DNA of 64,000 bases from Acanthornis magna. Its lineage: Eukaryota > Chordata > Aves > Passeriformes > Acanthizidae. The stretch spans positions 1,274,501 through 1,338,500 of the forward strand of contig JAWUZG010000970.1 in NCBI GenBank assembly GCA_036785705.1, in the 5' to 3' direction. A program made the translations under genes and the position numbers. Shown here in pieces: positions 51,623 through 64,000 of this stretch. The first letter of the stretch is position 1. Each line of letters begins with the position of its first letter. The notes beneath the pieces were generated by a model, which saw only the letters and a list, made by a program, of their open reading frames with translations, was not told the DNA's origin and made no database searches.

Positions 51623-51703
51623 GATCTCTTTTCAATCAATGCTTATGTTTATGCTCAGAAGCCACAGCTGGATATCCACAGTTTTGAGGGTACCTTCACA
51701 CGG
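51623..51703 (+). CDS. ATP9B: ATP9B exon 7 of 8 in window: later part of the actuator domain
   Basis: The exon has 81 bases, exactly 27 codons, phase 0 at both ends. The acceptor is TTTACAG (51616-51622). The donor is a near-perfect gtaagta (51704). The product starts [20 protein letters not shown] and ends in FEGTFTR. The pattern P..DI..FEG.F is shared by P4-ATPases in the outer A domain. Residues [15 protein letters not shown] match ATP9B, whereas ATP9A has a divergent DLLQIRSYVYAEEPN. Because it is symmetrical, this exon could be skipped without a frameshift, but nothing in its splice sites suggests that it is. Confidence 0.96.
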
Positions 51704-54700
51704 GTAAGTAGTATATGTGTATACAGTTCTGCTTCTCTCTTTAGTACCTCAGTGTAAGTGAAACCTACACTTAGTGTCGACATTGTATCAGATCTTTCCT
51801 TCCCTTTACAGCAGTATTTTTTCCAATGTTCCTGCCAGGGCAATACTTCATATAAAAGATATCCTGTTAAACATGTATTGGAGAAAGCTAATGCATAAGG
51901 AATGCCTGAAAAAATCAGAATTGGAGAGTTGAATATTTGTTGGTTGACATCACGTTAATCTTTTTATGTGAAACTCTTTGTGAACAGTGTACTTTGTTTC
52001 CAGGCATCTGATGTATTGTTCCTATATGTCAAAAACTGACAAGTTGAATAATAACAGTAGCCTGAGGCAATGCACCTGCTAGTTTATGTGCAATAAAAGT
52101 GTGCCTTGTGTAACAGCATTTCTGCTGTACTTCCAAAGTTTTGTTTTCTCAAGAAGTAAAATAAAACTAAAAGCTACTTCTGGGGGCTTTTTACTGAATC
52201 TTTTTTCCAGAGATAATTGTATTTAAAACTGAATATGAAAATAACTGCAATAATGTCTAGGACTTGTTTCTATTGTTTTCAAAAGTGGTCTGCTAAAGTT
52301 GACCCTTTAAAGCAGAGTGTCCTAATAGGTAGTAATTTTTTTTTTTTTTAAATAGGTTTACAGTTTTGTAGCAGTATATTAGTAGATATAGTGATTGTTC
52401 TGTTTATTTTAGCCAAACTCAGTGGTGTTAGGCGCATTCCTCTTGATAGTTTGTTTCTAAAATAATTTGAGAGAATTAACTGCTGGGGAGGTAAAGAGTA
52501 GGGTTTTTTACCCGTGACTCAAATTGGTAATAGATTTTGTTCTGTAATTGGAATTCCAGTTCACAATTGTAAATACACTGATGAATGAGATATTGCAGTT
52601 GCTGGCTCTCGAAGACCAATTTATACAGGTTACATAGTCCATGCTGCCTACAAAGTAAATGTCATTTGTTCACACTTTCTAAAGCAGTAAGCAACAGTGT
52701 TTACTTAAACCTTGTATTGACCAATTGTCCAAATGGAAATTCTATTAACAGCTGTAAATTCATATTATTCCTGTCTCAGTGGTTAAGTGTGTGCTTTCCT
52801 AAATATATATTGAACTCTTTGGAATCTTTTTAACAACTCTGGTATACGTAATTGAGACACTGGGAAATCATCACTAAACAGTTGCTCCCTGTTGTGGATT
52901 CTGTTTGTATATGTAATAAGATCTGTGTGATTCAAACATCCTGATATATGTAAATAACTATGATGCATTTTATGGTTTCAGGATTTCATATATGGTTTTT
53001 TTGGATGCTTCAGTAGGAAGGATAAACTGAACTTCTGTGTGCAAGCATCTGAGGGCATTGCCCTCAAATTTGATTCACAGTTCTCACTAGATCTTTGTGG
53101 AAGGTTGGTTTTTGTTAATGGTGTACCTTCTGCATTGTGAAATGTTGTTTTAGGACACTTGTTTACTGATTTATCTTTCTGCTTTCACTGTGAGCCCTTG
53201 CTTCTTACAATAAATCAGTTCTTGCATCTCATTTCTATTTTATGTTAAAGCAGAAAAAAATTAGTGTGCTTAGTGATGCTAATGCATACATTTTTTCTAC
53301 TTAAGCATTGATGTTCAAAGAAGTCTTGCAAAGGGTAGGTTGACAGGGTAATAGCACATTGATTTTTCTTTTTCTTTTTTCCCCCATTATGGAGACAGAG
53401 TACTAACAATGTAAAAGACAAACTTAGATACTTTCAGAAAGTGCATGTCCATAAAACAAACCAGGAACTTGGAGCACAGCGCTGGAGTTTTTATGAGTGA
53501 GCAAGTTCTAAGTACAAATCTATGCACAAAAAATCTGAGAGCTGACAGAAGATACCTTTTGCACAACACCTGCATAATCATGTCAGGAGGCATAAAAGCT
53601 TTGCTGAACTCTATTGATATTTGCCAGCTTCACATGAAGTTGTTTTCCATTGTTGTCCATGGATATTGGTGTGTTGTATGCAGTCAGCGCATGAAAATTG
53701 GTGCATGTCCTTGCATGATCGTATCTGGCCCTTAAATAAGGGCATAAATTAATTCCTCTCCTCCTTTCACATTTACTAGACAACCTATCAAGAAACAATA
53801 GATGAGCTAAATTAGTGTTTGAGCTTATTTTTAAATAGTGGTGTACAGAACAAGGATGTAAACAGATGTAACTACTAGAGTTTCTCTTCTGTCTGATGCT
53901 CCTCTGTAGGCTTGATAAATATGGGAGCTATTTTATCAATGCTGAAAATCTGTAAAAAGGCAGTAAAAGGTAACCATGCTTCTTAACCCAGCTTTTACGA
54001 CTTGGACCCTAAAGAGTACTCTAGAGCATTACAAGTGTGTGTTTTGGCCTAGCCAGTATTTTTTAACCTTTGCTTACTTCTGTATAGAAATCATGGAAAG
54101 TGTCTCTTGCTTTTAAACTTGGCTATTTTTTGTTTAAATTTGGGGTCTTTTTTCACCATTCCCTTAAGAATATTTTTCTTTTATTTCTTCTGTATTGCAG
54201 CTCTGTGCTATCCCCATAGTCTGTTCATTAACTTTGGGAATATATCTTCAACTTTTAGATTCCAGTAGAAATCTCAGAAAACAAATGCCATTGAGTTTAG
54301 TTCAACTACTTCAATAAGCTTTTTTTCCCTATGGTACAGAACTATATTATATAATATATATAATTTTTCCCAATATAACATCTTGTCATATGCTTAAAAA
54401 AACTACCTTGATGCAAAAACTGGTGCATGTAGCTGTATTCATTTATAAGTAGAATCTCTGGCCTGACGCTAATTATACAGATGTTTTCTTGGATATGTCC
54501 TGTATGTTAGTAGTAATTTTTTTACTACATATTTGCTGTTAAAGAAATACCTATTTTGAAGCAATGGTTGTGTTCACTTCAATGTGGCTTACTTTTATGT
54601 TGCCACTGAAGGGACTGGTATTATGTTTTGCAAATCCTTTTGACTCCACTTCCTTATGCTGTCAGTAATGGCTATACAGACAGCTTGACTTGGGAGCTAA

Positions 54701-57700
54701 TGTGTGTGGAACTTAATCTGACCCTGTCCAAAAGAAACATATCCAGAAGAATTAACCGTGGGGTTGGAGTGGGGAAGGAATCTCTTTCAGTGATTTAAGC
54801 AAATTAACATGTATTCCACTTTCCTACAAAAGTTGGTGGGGGTTGTTGTACTGCATCCTGTCATGCAGGAACAGAGCTAGAAAAGGTCAAATAGAAGTGG
54901 TACACTGGTTCACTTAAGAGTTAGGTGTTTAGTCTCAAAGGCCTCTGTCATTATTTGCAAAAATTTCTAAAAAATTGTAGCTTTGAAACTTTTAAAATTA
55001 CTCCTTGAAATTCATCATGGTCCTTGGTTAGCTGTATTATGAATTCATGAAAGGACTTTATGAAATTAATTATGAAAGAACTGAGAATAGGATATATTAA
55101 ATTTTTATCACAATTATCATCTTTCCTTTTTCTCTGTACATGCAAGAGCTAGAGACTAATCTCTGAATAAGAACTGTAGACAATTTAAACCCCTATGATC
55201 AATGCTGCACAGGGATTAAAAAACTGAGCCTGAACATGAAGCTTGAATGTAATACTGAACTGCACCATTCTGGTAATGAACTTAATTCAGAATTGAAAGA
55301 CCCATAAACATACAGCTGCCAAATGCAATTCAACCCAGCAGACCTTAAGTGGAAACTTTGGCAGCTGGACAAAGAAGCCCTTGTATGTCAAATTTCTGCT
55401 ATGAGAGTGAGTGATGGATTTCATTTAACCGGAAACATATATTGTTCTGTTAGTGTCAGAAATTTCTCCTTAGCACAAGTCTGTTCTTACTCAGGAATTG
55501 CAGTCCTTCTCCTTCCCTGCTTCATCTATCCCTACCATCTCTCCAGAAGTAGAAATAAAAATAGTGTGAAACTGCTTAACTCATAACCCATAAATACACC
55601 TTTTATTTTTCATTTGAGTAATTGATGACAAAAGAAAAATAAAATTAAGTCATAATCTGTTTGGGTATGGAAGGTGTGGTATTTGGGAAAGGAAATGAAC
55701 TGTAGAAAGCTGAAAATGTTAGGTGAGGGTATAAAGACATGCAAGTATCATAATGAAATAAGTAGAAGCTAAGTGATTGGCCATAACATTCTGTGGATGA
55801 GTATGAGTGGAAAGAGAAATTTGATGTTTTCCTATTTTGAATGACCTAAAAGAAGGTATTCCACTAAGTCTTGCAGCAGTGGTAGGCATTGGACAAATGA
55901 CTTTTCCTTGACTGTGTTGTCAGCTCTCCACAGTCATTGCAGGGCTTTTGATTTCTTCTTGTGATATGGAAGAGTTTCATGATTCACTCTCTTAACATCT
56001 GCTAACTGAAGAATAAGGGAGAACAAAAGATTTACCTGGCTTAATATCCCATTCTTGACAATAGCAAGAAGCAGAGTGATGGGAAGGAGAATACAGGTAG
56101 AGGAAGGACACACTAGTGCCTCCTCAAGAGTCATCTGTCTCTTAACTCAAGATGTGGGAACTTCCTGAGGTAGTTTCTGTAAGTCACTTGTAATGGATTT
56201 TCCTTCTTTAAACTTACCCAGTTCACCCTTGAACCTGTGTAACCTTTTAACATTCAAATGGGAAGAAGTTGCACAGGTTATGTATATATTTATGAGCAAT
56301 TGCCTGTTATTTTAATTTTGCTGACTTTTTTGTGATTTCTTTCTTCTTTGGTAAGAGTAAGCAGTATCTATCCTCCCTTTTTAGGTGCCTCTTTCATAGT
56401 TGTTTGTCACATTCCTCATTAGAGATCAGGTTTATTTAGTCATATCTACCATGGAAGCTACATTGACCTCCCTTATTGTTCTTCTTGAATGTTTTCCAGT
56501 TCTTTTACCTCTCTGTTTGGAATAAACACAGAAATAATCACAGAATCCAAATAATTTGGCAACACATCTAAATCAAACCAGGCATCTAAACATTATGAGT
56601 TAGGACCATTATAATAATGCATAGAATTATAGCATATAATTCTTGCACTACTAATTCTTTAGGTAAGAATCAAAAAATAATTCCCCTTTTTCTTAATTTA
56701 AGGCTAATAATACAGAACATTGATGATTCTTCACAGAATCACAGAATATTCTGAATTGTACAGGACCCACAAGGATCATCACATCCAAGTCTTAAATGAA
56801 TGGCCCTTAATGGGGATTGAAGCCACAACCTTGGCAAAATTAACACCATGCCCTAACCAGCTGAGCTAATCCCAGGGTCATCAGAATATAAGTCTTGATT
56901 CAAAACTCATGGTTTTCTTCTTAGGGCTAATTCCATAACCTCTCTCTCTTCCCCTCTGTTTTTGACAGAATGGTTCTCTATGCCTTTTAAACAATGATTT
57001 TTCCTCACTTAAAGAATAAGAACTATAGTTTCCTTACTATACAGGGATCCATTGATGTACACACAAAAACTAATGTGTTTAGTTGGAGATTTTTCTTTTT
57101 TTGAAACAGAATTCTATGTAGCTCATCCTGTGCTTGGTGGTTGTTTCAAAATAGTGATGAAAAATGGATGTAGGTTTTGGTTATTGACAATATGTAGAAT
57201 TTATTATGTACTTTGATAAATAAGTTATCCTTTCTTTCCCGCAAAATGTTTAGCACCAATCTGTAATTTGATCAAATACTCTTGATTATCCTACCTCTTA
57301 AAGTTTCCTTTAGTTGTAAACAGCACATTTCACAGCTGCTAATGAGTAACAAATCTGTACATGCTCCAAATTGATTATGAGAGATTTTCTGTTTACAATC
57401 TGTGGATCATTATTGCTTGGGAGGAGAGAGGGCAGGAAGAAAGGGGAAGTTAAAAGTAATCATGGAAACAGTTTACTGTTGGAAGTATTTTCCCAAGCAG
57501 TATATATTTTGTAAGTATGTGGTAAGATAATACAAGCCTGCATTTCATTTTAGAAGTCTAAATATTCTTCCCCGAAGGTTATATAATATTCATCAGGTGC
57601 AAAATGATGATGACCATAATTTAATGTGTGAATTATAGATGATTTAAATAGAGAAGAGGGTGTTAATTTTTGGTAGTTAGTGTTCATAAATCACTGTAAC

Positions 57701-58002
57701 TGCATGCTGTAGCAAACTGTTCTGCAGTTCGGTACATCTGAGGAAAAGACTATGTTACTTTTAAAATACTTTCGTCTTTAGTTCTTTAATATGATTGGAT
57801 GTAAGTAATATGAACTTCAAACATTATTTCACTTTTTGAAAGTTATGTCTATGTATATAGACAAAGTATGTGCAATGAATGCTATTATACAGTGATTGAT
57901 ACAAGGATGCAAACATCCTGTGCAAGTTATTCCAATGGTTTGACATGGTTCTTAACTTTTTGTGATGGTGATTTACTTATTAGCTGTTCATATTTTTAAC
58001 AG
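51704..58002 (+). other. ATP9B: ATP9B intron between exons 7 and 8 of the window
   Basis: This 6.3 kb intron has a tRNA-headed SINE at 56731-56876. The stretch 57190-57680 is rich in homeodomain- and forkhead-like words (ATTGATTATG, TGTTTACA, TAATTTAAT) and looks like the kind of sequence found in conserved non-coding elements, but this cannot be tested here. Nothing else stands out. Confidence 0.8.
56731..56876 (-). mobile_element. SINE with tRNA-Ile-like head and CR1-like tail
   Basis: Read on the minus strand it starts with GGGATTAGCTCAGCTGGTTA, a near-perfect tRNA 5' half with RNA polymerase III A box TAGCTCAGCTGG (56868-56857), continues through GCCAAGGTTGTGGCTTCAAT with a one-base-altered B box (56824-56814), and then passes into GATGATCCTTGTGGGTCC and a tail of ATTCTGTGATTCTGTGA, the CR1 3' end. 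The head matches the D-arm, anticodon-arm and T-arm layout of tRNA-Ile. This composite structure is that of the songbird SINE known as TguSINE1, which is thought to be moved by CR1 machinery. The anticodon-loop region has decayed, so it is not a functional tRNA. Confidence 0.85.
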
Positions 58003-58078
58003 GAAGACAGCGATCCTGCAGTTCATGAAAGCCTAAGCATAGAAAATACATTATGGGCAAGCACTGTTGTTGCTTCAG
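58003..58078 (+). CDS. ATP9B: ATP9B exon 8 of 8 in window: end of the actuator domain, leading to helix 3
   Basis: The exon has 76 bases: 25 codons plus the first base of a split glycine codon. The acceptor is TTAACAG (57996-58002). The donor is gtaagtg (58079). The product starts [20 protein letters not shown] and ends TVVAS. In P4-ATPases the block N.L.rG..l.nT or its ATP9 form [10 protein letters not shown] lies at the end of the A domain, before the GxVxYTG strand and helix 3. That following exon (expected to encode a G-V-V-Y-T-G-rich strand) was not found in the remaining 5.9 kb, so the gene runs out of the window. Confidence 0.95.
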
Positions 58079-61000
58079 GTAAGTGCTGCAATACAAAGCT
58101 GATTATGTGTCTAAAAACTTCCATGGAAGTGTATCCTTATTTTTCAAAAGCCATTAATATTTCACATTTTAAAATACTTTTGTCTTCTAGGCTATTAAAC
58201 CATAGGTTTTCCACCTTCCCAGTGATTTCATCATGCTGCTCAAAATATTTTCATACATTTTTAATCCTCAATAGCTTTGGGGGTTTTTGTACTTAAATTT
58301 TGCTCTTGCAATAGTGCAGTCCCCTTTTAGCCCACTCAAGTCACTGACCTTTTTGATTTAATTAAAACTTCAAGTTGTAAGGTGCTTTGTTTAGGTCACA
58401 GTGAATCATTTTCCCTGCTGAAAAGCAAGGGTGGTTTTGCATTTTTTAGGAGTTTTTCTTTTATGTATACTCCATGCTTAGTATCTTCTATTAGGCAAAA
58501 TCTTAATTAGAAAGAATAGATCAGTTATAAAGCTATGTGATTTTAAAATCTGGAATCTCACTATTCCTACTGTTTCATATATGTCCCAGATATTATAAAT
58601 ATCACATTATTATCTAGATACTGTATTCAGACATTAAGCTATTGTAACTTTCTGGTTTTAAGAGCAGAAATTTATTTTCTTTCATTTTTGCTGTGTGTAA
58701 GAAAAGTCAAAAGGGCTGTGGTTATTCTTCTGCATGAAAAGGCTGAGAGTAACAAATTGGGAGTGCACAATTTCTGAAAAGAACTAGGATTTAAGATGGG
58801 CAATTGAAACAACTGGAAACAGCCGAGAAAGGGGAAGAAAGTAAAAGAGTGTCTTCAGCTAAATTGTAAAGTTAGTCCCTACTATGAAGACTTCTTACAT
58901 CAGTGAAGGGCATGCTGGAAGGCTCTGGGGAAGAGGTTAATTCTGAGGAGGTAGCAAAGGAGTCTGTGACTGAGCATTCCTTTCCAGAGTGCTGGCAAGG
59001 TGGTCATATTTCTTGATTCTCAGTGTTATTTGGTTTGATAGCACTGGAAAACTATTCACTCTGAAACTGTTCAGTCAAATGGATGATGCCTAAAATTGTC
59101 CTCAGTTAGGTTTTTAACTTAGGTAGCCAAGATCTTTAACTTTGTATTAAAATATGCTTCTCATGAATTATAAATTTCAATACTGTGTAAACTTGGTTTG
59201 AGTTTGCTTTTCCTCAAATCTATGTATGGAGGAAAACTGCACTCAAAGAGTATGCATTTGCAAAGTCAGTAATTCTGAATCAGAACATTTAAATTTTAAT
59301 TGAAAGCTGTTCATGTTTTCATTTCCAGGGTAGATGATTTTGTTTAGAAGTGTAGCTATGGACTGAGAGCTCTTGATCTGCTATCTGAAGTTGGCACTCA
59401 TATTAATGGAAACAGTGCTCCTTGAAATTTATACCTTAGGATAAGTTTAGGCTTTTTACTTCTGAGGGGTCTTGTGAAAGTTTAATTATTTATGAAGGAC
59501 TTCAGCTCATTGTTAATGATGGCAGTAGAAAAATGTAGGCAAAGATAATTCTCTTGCTGGAGCACAGTTTTCAGCAGTGAAATAAGACTTTATGGGATAC
59601 TCAGGGCAAACTCACTGAATGATACAAAGTACAAAATATTGAATGGCTCTTCAAGACTGCAGCCGCTTCTGAAGGGAAAAATAATGTGATCAAGAAATTA
59701 AAAAATGGTGTCATGATGTGCATAAAGAAGTTAGCTTAAATTACCAGAGAAAAATAATTTCTTTCAGTGACTTATTTTGTGACTTAGTTATATGTAACCC
59801 ATGGCATATCATTCATTTCACTTACCTCATTTTATGTGTTAACTACAATTTAATACCTTGGTAATGTGCTTCTCTCATGTAAGTTCTGTGTGGCATAAAT
59901 CCAGATCTTAAGAATTGCTCAGGACCTCTGTGGATGTAATTTTAGCATTTGATAAGATTAGGCCTTTAGCAAAAAGTAGGAAATTGTTGTCTTCAGTCTG
60001 TTGCTTGTCTAACAAGGCATTTGTAAGCTCTTATAGATGCCCTGTGCATATAGCGATGAGAAAGACCATAAGGTAAACATATAGCAGATTGTTAAAATTA
60101 AGATATTCTAGATCTGGTTGATAATTCATTCAGTTGATATCATTCAGTTGTTTCCATCTCACTTCTTAGTTGAATGTACATAGCTAAGTTAGAACACTTG
60201 ATGCTGAGCAAATTAAATTTGTTTGGGGTTTTTTTAAAGTAGATTTCATAATTGAATTTCCAAGATTTGTGACAACTGAAAATCCTAATAAAAACACTGG
60301 TTACTGTCTGACTGCATTATAAACACATATAAGCTGACTTGCTTAAACCTGCCCTGGAAGGATATCAAAGGTGGACTCTGCCTACACAAGTTTGCAGACA
60401 CCTCTGCATCCCTTCCCCTACTATGACTGGTCACAGCCCTTAATTATGTCTGAAAAATGTAATGGAATATTATACTTGTGCACAACTTCTACAGACAAGT
60501 GACACTTGGATTATGTGAAAACAGAAGAATAAATAAGCCATAGCATGCGAAGGTCTGCAGTTCTACTCTGTAGCCAGCTACCTCACCCACACTTTTATCT
60601 TATTTCAGTCTCCTTACTGTCTAGGTTCATAGTTCGGTTACTCCCAGTTATTTTTCACCCAGAAAGTCTAGATGTCTGTGTGCAAGCTCAATAATTCTAT
60701 TACTATGCCACTTTGGTTCAAGAAAGAGGGTTTGCGGCCTCTGTCCAGGTGGTGGGGGGTAGGGCTCTGCCCTGCAATGTTTCCTGCACATCTCTTCGTT
60801 TATTCTAAGACTCTTCAGTATGACAGTCTTTAATGAAATCTAGCTTGGAGGAAGGCTGCTTCCTCCAGTGCTCTCTAAGCAGCCTGGACATCACCTGTTA
60901 CTAAGCCAAGCAAAGGTGTGACTCACTGGGACCCTGTGATGCCCTTGCCAACCCCTTGTAGGTTGCTGTATTCTGGGACAACCTGACACTGTTTTCTTGA

Positions 61001-64000
61001 CATACTACTGGCTAATGGTGTCAGGCTCAGGAGCGGAGACAGAGAGCTATATCGCTGATGCCTGGGAAAGGAGCATGTATCTGAGTTGCTAATACAAAGC
61101 CTTATTTAATTTTAAAAGAGGCTTTGCGTCGGACATACAGGACAATTGTTGGCTGAGGGGGCTCTCCTCCCAGTGATTAATAGATGCTGAATTTCCTGAT
61201 ACTCCTCTTTGACATATTACAAAAACTGCATTGCATCAGCTAGGAGAGCCTGCTATCTCCAGGATAGATGCCATTGCTATTTGTCAAGGTGATACAGAGG
61301 GTCAAGGTTAGGCTGGGAAAAGTGTTTGGGGAATTATGTGGGGGAATACCTCAGAAAACTTGAGCTCTGGTTGCTGATGGCGTGACAGTTCTAGAAGAGA
61401 GAGACCACAAATCAATCATCTTGCAGATCAGTAACAGTAAATTTAAGTGTTTAAAGGTTTCAATGCATCTTATCAACTGCATCTTGAATGCAGATTACCA
61501 AAGCTCATGAAAATATCAGGATACTACAAAAAAGGATTCTACAGAGAAAAAAATGCACCTCTCGCCAGAGCAGTACAAGTGAAAAGTATTTGCGATAATT
61601 TAAGACTTTTCATTTTCTTTGTGAATTTTGAGAACCAAAAAATTGGTTCAACATAACTGGGTAATGTCAACTCAAGAATAAACTATTCCGTGTCCTTTGT
61701 AATATCAAAAATAATGTTCAGGAGAGAGAGATTACTCAAATTTGTACATTTGGGAGGTGTTTACATTCCTTGGATTTAGTATGTTTTCTTACCCCTTAGG
61801 ATAACAGTAAGCTAAATGGGGAAAAAGATCCATTTTACTACACCTAATATATACCCAGTTTCAGAATTGGCAGTTTAGATATCTAAATGGAGATTCCTAC
61901 TGCTATCCAATCTGCAGGGTTTTTTGCCCTTTGTTGTAAAGCTCTGACAGAGATCTGGTGACCATCTGTATGATGTTTATCCTAACCCTAGAAAGGACAA
62001 AGATTAATGTGCCTGGATCACACTGGAAGCCTCTGGCAGAGATGGAAATCAAAAGCTTTCCTCTCAAGTCCGAAGCATGCAGTCATCCTTTTGTTATTAT
62101 TTAATAAGTGAGATAGGAAAAAATATTCTCACTTTTCCACTTACAGGCAACAGTCCAGCATGTTTTTAAAAGGTAGCACTAAGGCACAGAGTCTCTGTCA
62201 TTCTTAATATGTGTTTTATCACTGTGGAATTAATAGTAGTGCCTTAAGGAAGGAAATTTTGGTTAGTGAAAACTTGAAAAACTACTGTCCCTGCCAGAAC
62301 ACCTTTAAATAGAAATAAGTAATTTAAACCACCAAGTATTCTGAAAACCTTTTAGTTTATCTTCAATTAAATTACTTATCTTTCAGATCATTTGTGCTTG
62401 TGGCATCTATGACTGTGGTGTTTGTGTTTATTGAAAGCTTCAGTAGGTTTCATTTCAGAAAGGGAGAGAGCAAAGTCAGCAGTTAAATTTTAGAAACTTC
62501 AAAAGGTCCACTACAATATGAACTTCTGCTTTTTGTTCCCCACTTGTGGTAATGATCAGTGTGGTTCTGAACAAGATAATGCAGTTTTCTGAGAAACCTG
62601 CTGAGATACCTATTAAGAGAAGATTTGTCTTAATGAAATTCTGTCATCATTTTGGCAGGTATCAGTCTTGTGAAGTCACTTTAGATAAAACCAGAGCAAT
62701 TTACATAACTGCACAGCTGTCAAAAGCAGTATTTTCTGCCAATGCCTACATACGATTTTAATTAATTTGAGCGCATCCTAGTTTTTATATGGTTCATGTA
62801 GTGCTTGGGAGACACCAAAATTGATACAATCACACACTGGATTCAGAGTATGCCTCACTATTTGTGTGTTAATTCTTTCAAGTCTGCTTTTTTTTTTCCC
62901 CCCTAGGCCCTCATGTTTGTTCTAGTGGTATTTCCTAACTTCACCCTCCTTCATTAACCAGTCTGCCGTCACCTATCAGTGAGTGCCCAGTGTACATGAG
63001 AGCCAGTTTGCAGAGGCCCCATACATAAAAATACAAGTCATTGCTTTTAATAAGCTGCAGCTCACAGTAGAGCTATGCTTCCAGAAACCCCAAATTAGTT
63101 TCAGTTTTTTTATTGGACTCCAGAACTGTCCCTGGTGCAACCACTGTGGGACAACACTGTAACTAGGCTTGGAGTTCCCTACACCAATGTACTTCAGATC
63201 TAAGGAACACTTACTTACCACTGATACTGTGCTAATGTCAAAAAGTAAATCTAACCAAAATTCTCCTCTAAGTTCAGTAGTCAAAATGGAATTTATCTGA
63301 CTTTCACCTTTGAAACCAACTTTTCAAGAGCAAAATATGAGACAAGTAGGACAGTTCATTTTTCTGAGTTGCAGTAGCCTAGCTGGGTGAAACTTTATAG
63401 AAATGTGCCACCTGGAATGCAGAGTCCTCCCCAGCTTCTATTGAACTAAACAGCTGTGAAGGCAGAGGTGGTTGGAGTGTGCAGGAGGGGATTCCCTACA
63501 GAGTATTGTCCAGTACATTCTGACTATTGGACAGAGGTCAGCTCAGGATCACTCCAAAATAAAGTGCCCCTAAAAGGATATGTGGACATTGGTTGGAGAC
63601 AGTAGAAAGCATTCAGAAATTATGGAGTAATGACTGTTGGAGGAGTTTTGGGGTGGGCTGGGCATTGATCAGTGAGTGGTAAGAAATGGTGCCATGTTTC
63701 ACATCACTTGTTTCACTTAGGTGTTTGGGGGTATTTTTATTTTTTTCCATTACAGTATTTATAAGCACTCATATTATCATGCGTATTACTAGTGTTGTTG
63801 TGTTTGACTTTGTTTCAGTCATTAAACCATTCTTATCTCAATCCATGAGTTGTGGTGGGGTTATGGGGGAGGAACGGGGGGAGACTGGTTGGTTGGGGTT
63901 TTTTTGGTTTTTTTTTCTTATTCTCCTCCCCATCCCGTCATTGGTGCTCTAGGGAGGAAGTGAGTGAGCAGCTGCACAAAACTTAGTTGCCATCTCAGGT
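58079..64000 (+). other. ATP9B: ATP9B intron (5' part), runs out of the window
   Basis: This is 5.9 kb of unique, AT-rich sequence. No further ATP9B exon and no CR1 or LTR copy was recognised. A relatively GC-balanced block (about 60700-61400) lacks any coding frame. A G-run cluster lies near the end (63857-63898). Confidence 0.8.
63857..63898 (+). other. Four G-runs, possible G-quadruplex
   Basis: Runs of 4, 5, 6 and 4 guanines occur at 63857-63860, 63865-63869, 63876-63881 and 63895-63898. The spacers are 4, 6 and 13 bases. The last spacer is long but contains GG pairs. A T-rich tract follows. Folding is inferred only. Confidence 0.4.

Noticed and set aside
56790..56876. tRNA-Ile gene
   Set aside because: The tRNA-like part is fused to a CR1-like tail, its anticodon region is decayed and the acceptor stem cannot close. 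It is a SINE head.
4554..58078. Assignment to ATP9A instead of ATP9B
   Set aside because: Residues such as [30 protein letters not shown] and [18 protein letters not shown] follow ATP9B. ATP9A differs at each of these places.
1..64000. CRISPR arrays, operons, insertion sequences, phage or other prokaryotic systems
   Set aside because: The split exons, GT/AG splice sites, CR1 elements and AT-rich intron texture are those of a vertebrate genome. No regularly spaced direct repeats were seen.

Overview
This is intron-rich vertebrate genomic DNA, almost certainly from a bird and probably a songbird. It is AT-rich, every supported coding segment is a short exon with GT/AG borders, and the recognisable repeats are CR1 LINE fragments, a solo retroviral LTR of a type familiar from passerine genomes, and a SINE with a tRNA-Ile-like head and a CR1-like tail. 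There is no bacterial-style gene organisation, no operon and no CRISPR array.

The only gene I can support is an internal part of ATP9B on the + strand, a class 2 P4-ATPase related to yeast Neo1p and located at the trans-Golgi network. Eight consecutive exons (4554-4704, 8217-8330, 11362-11470, 21583-21641, 28001-28052, 43398-43492, 51623-51703, 58003-58078) total 737 coding bases and join in one open frame of about 245 residues. They correspond to about residue 100 to 345 of a protein of roughly 1,150 residues: the end of the cytosolic N-terminus, membrane helices 1 and 2, and most of the actuator (A) domain including its DGET dephosphorylation motif. The promoter, first exons, phosphorylation site and later membrane helices lie outside the window. 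The paralogue ATP9A is excluded by several stretches that match ATP9B better.

Intron layout: 1-4553 has two CR1 remnants. 4705-8216 has an unexplained protein-like patch. 8331-11361 is featureless. 11471-21582 holds a 1,390 bp solo LTR with a perfect 5 bp target duplication and a strong 45-base hairpin. 21642-28000 has two adjacent CR1 copies. 28053-43397 (15 kb) has tandem duplications, a second hairpin and a CR1 scrap. 43493-51622 has a CpG-rich patch unlike its surroundings and a CR1 copy. 51704-58002 has the tRNA-headed SINE. 58079-64000 is unique sequence.

I found no clearly new biological system. The items most worth a second look are the CpG-rich patch in intron 43493-51622, the two hairpins, two successive exons with weak donors whose joint skipping would keep the frame, and the LTR.
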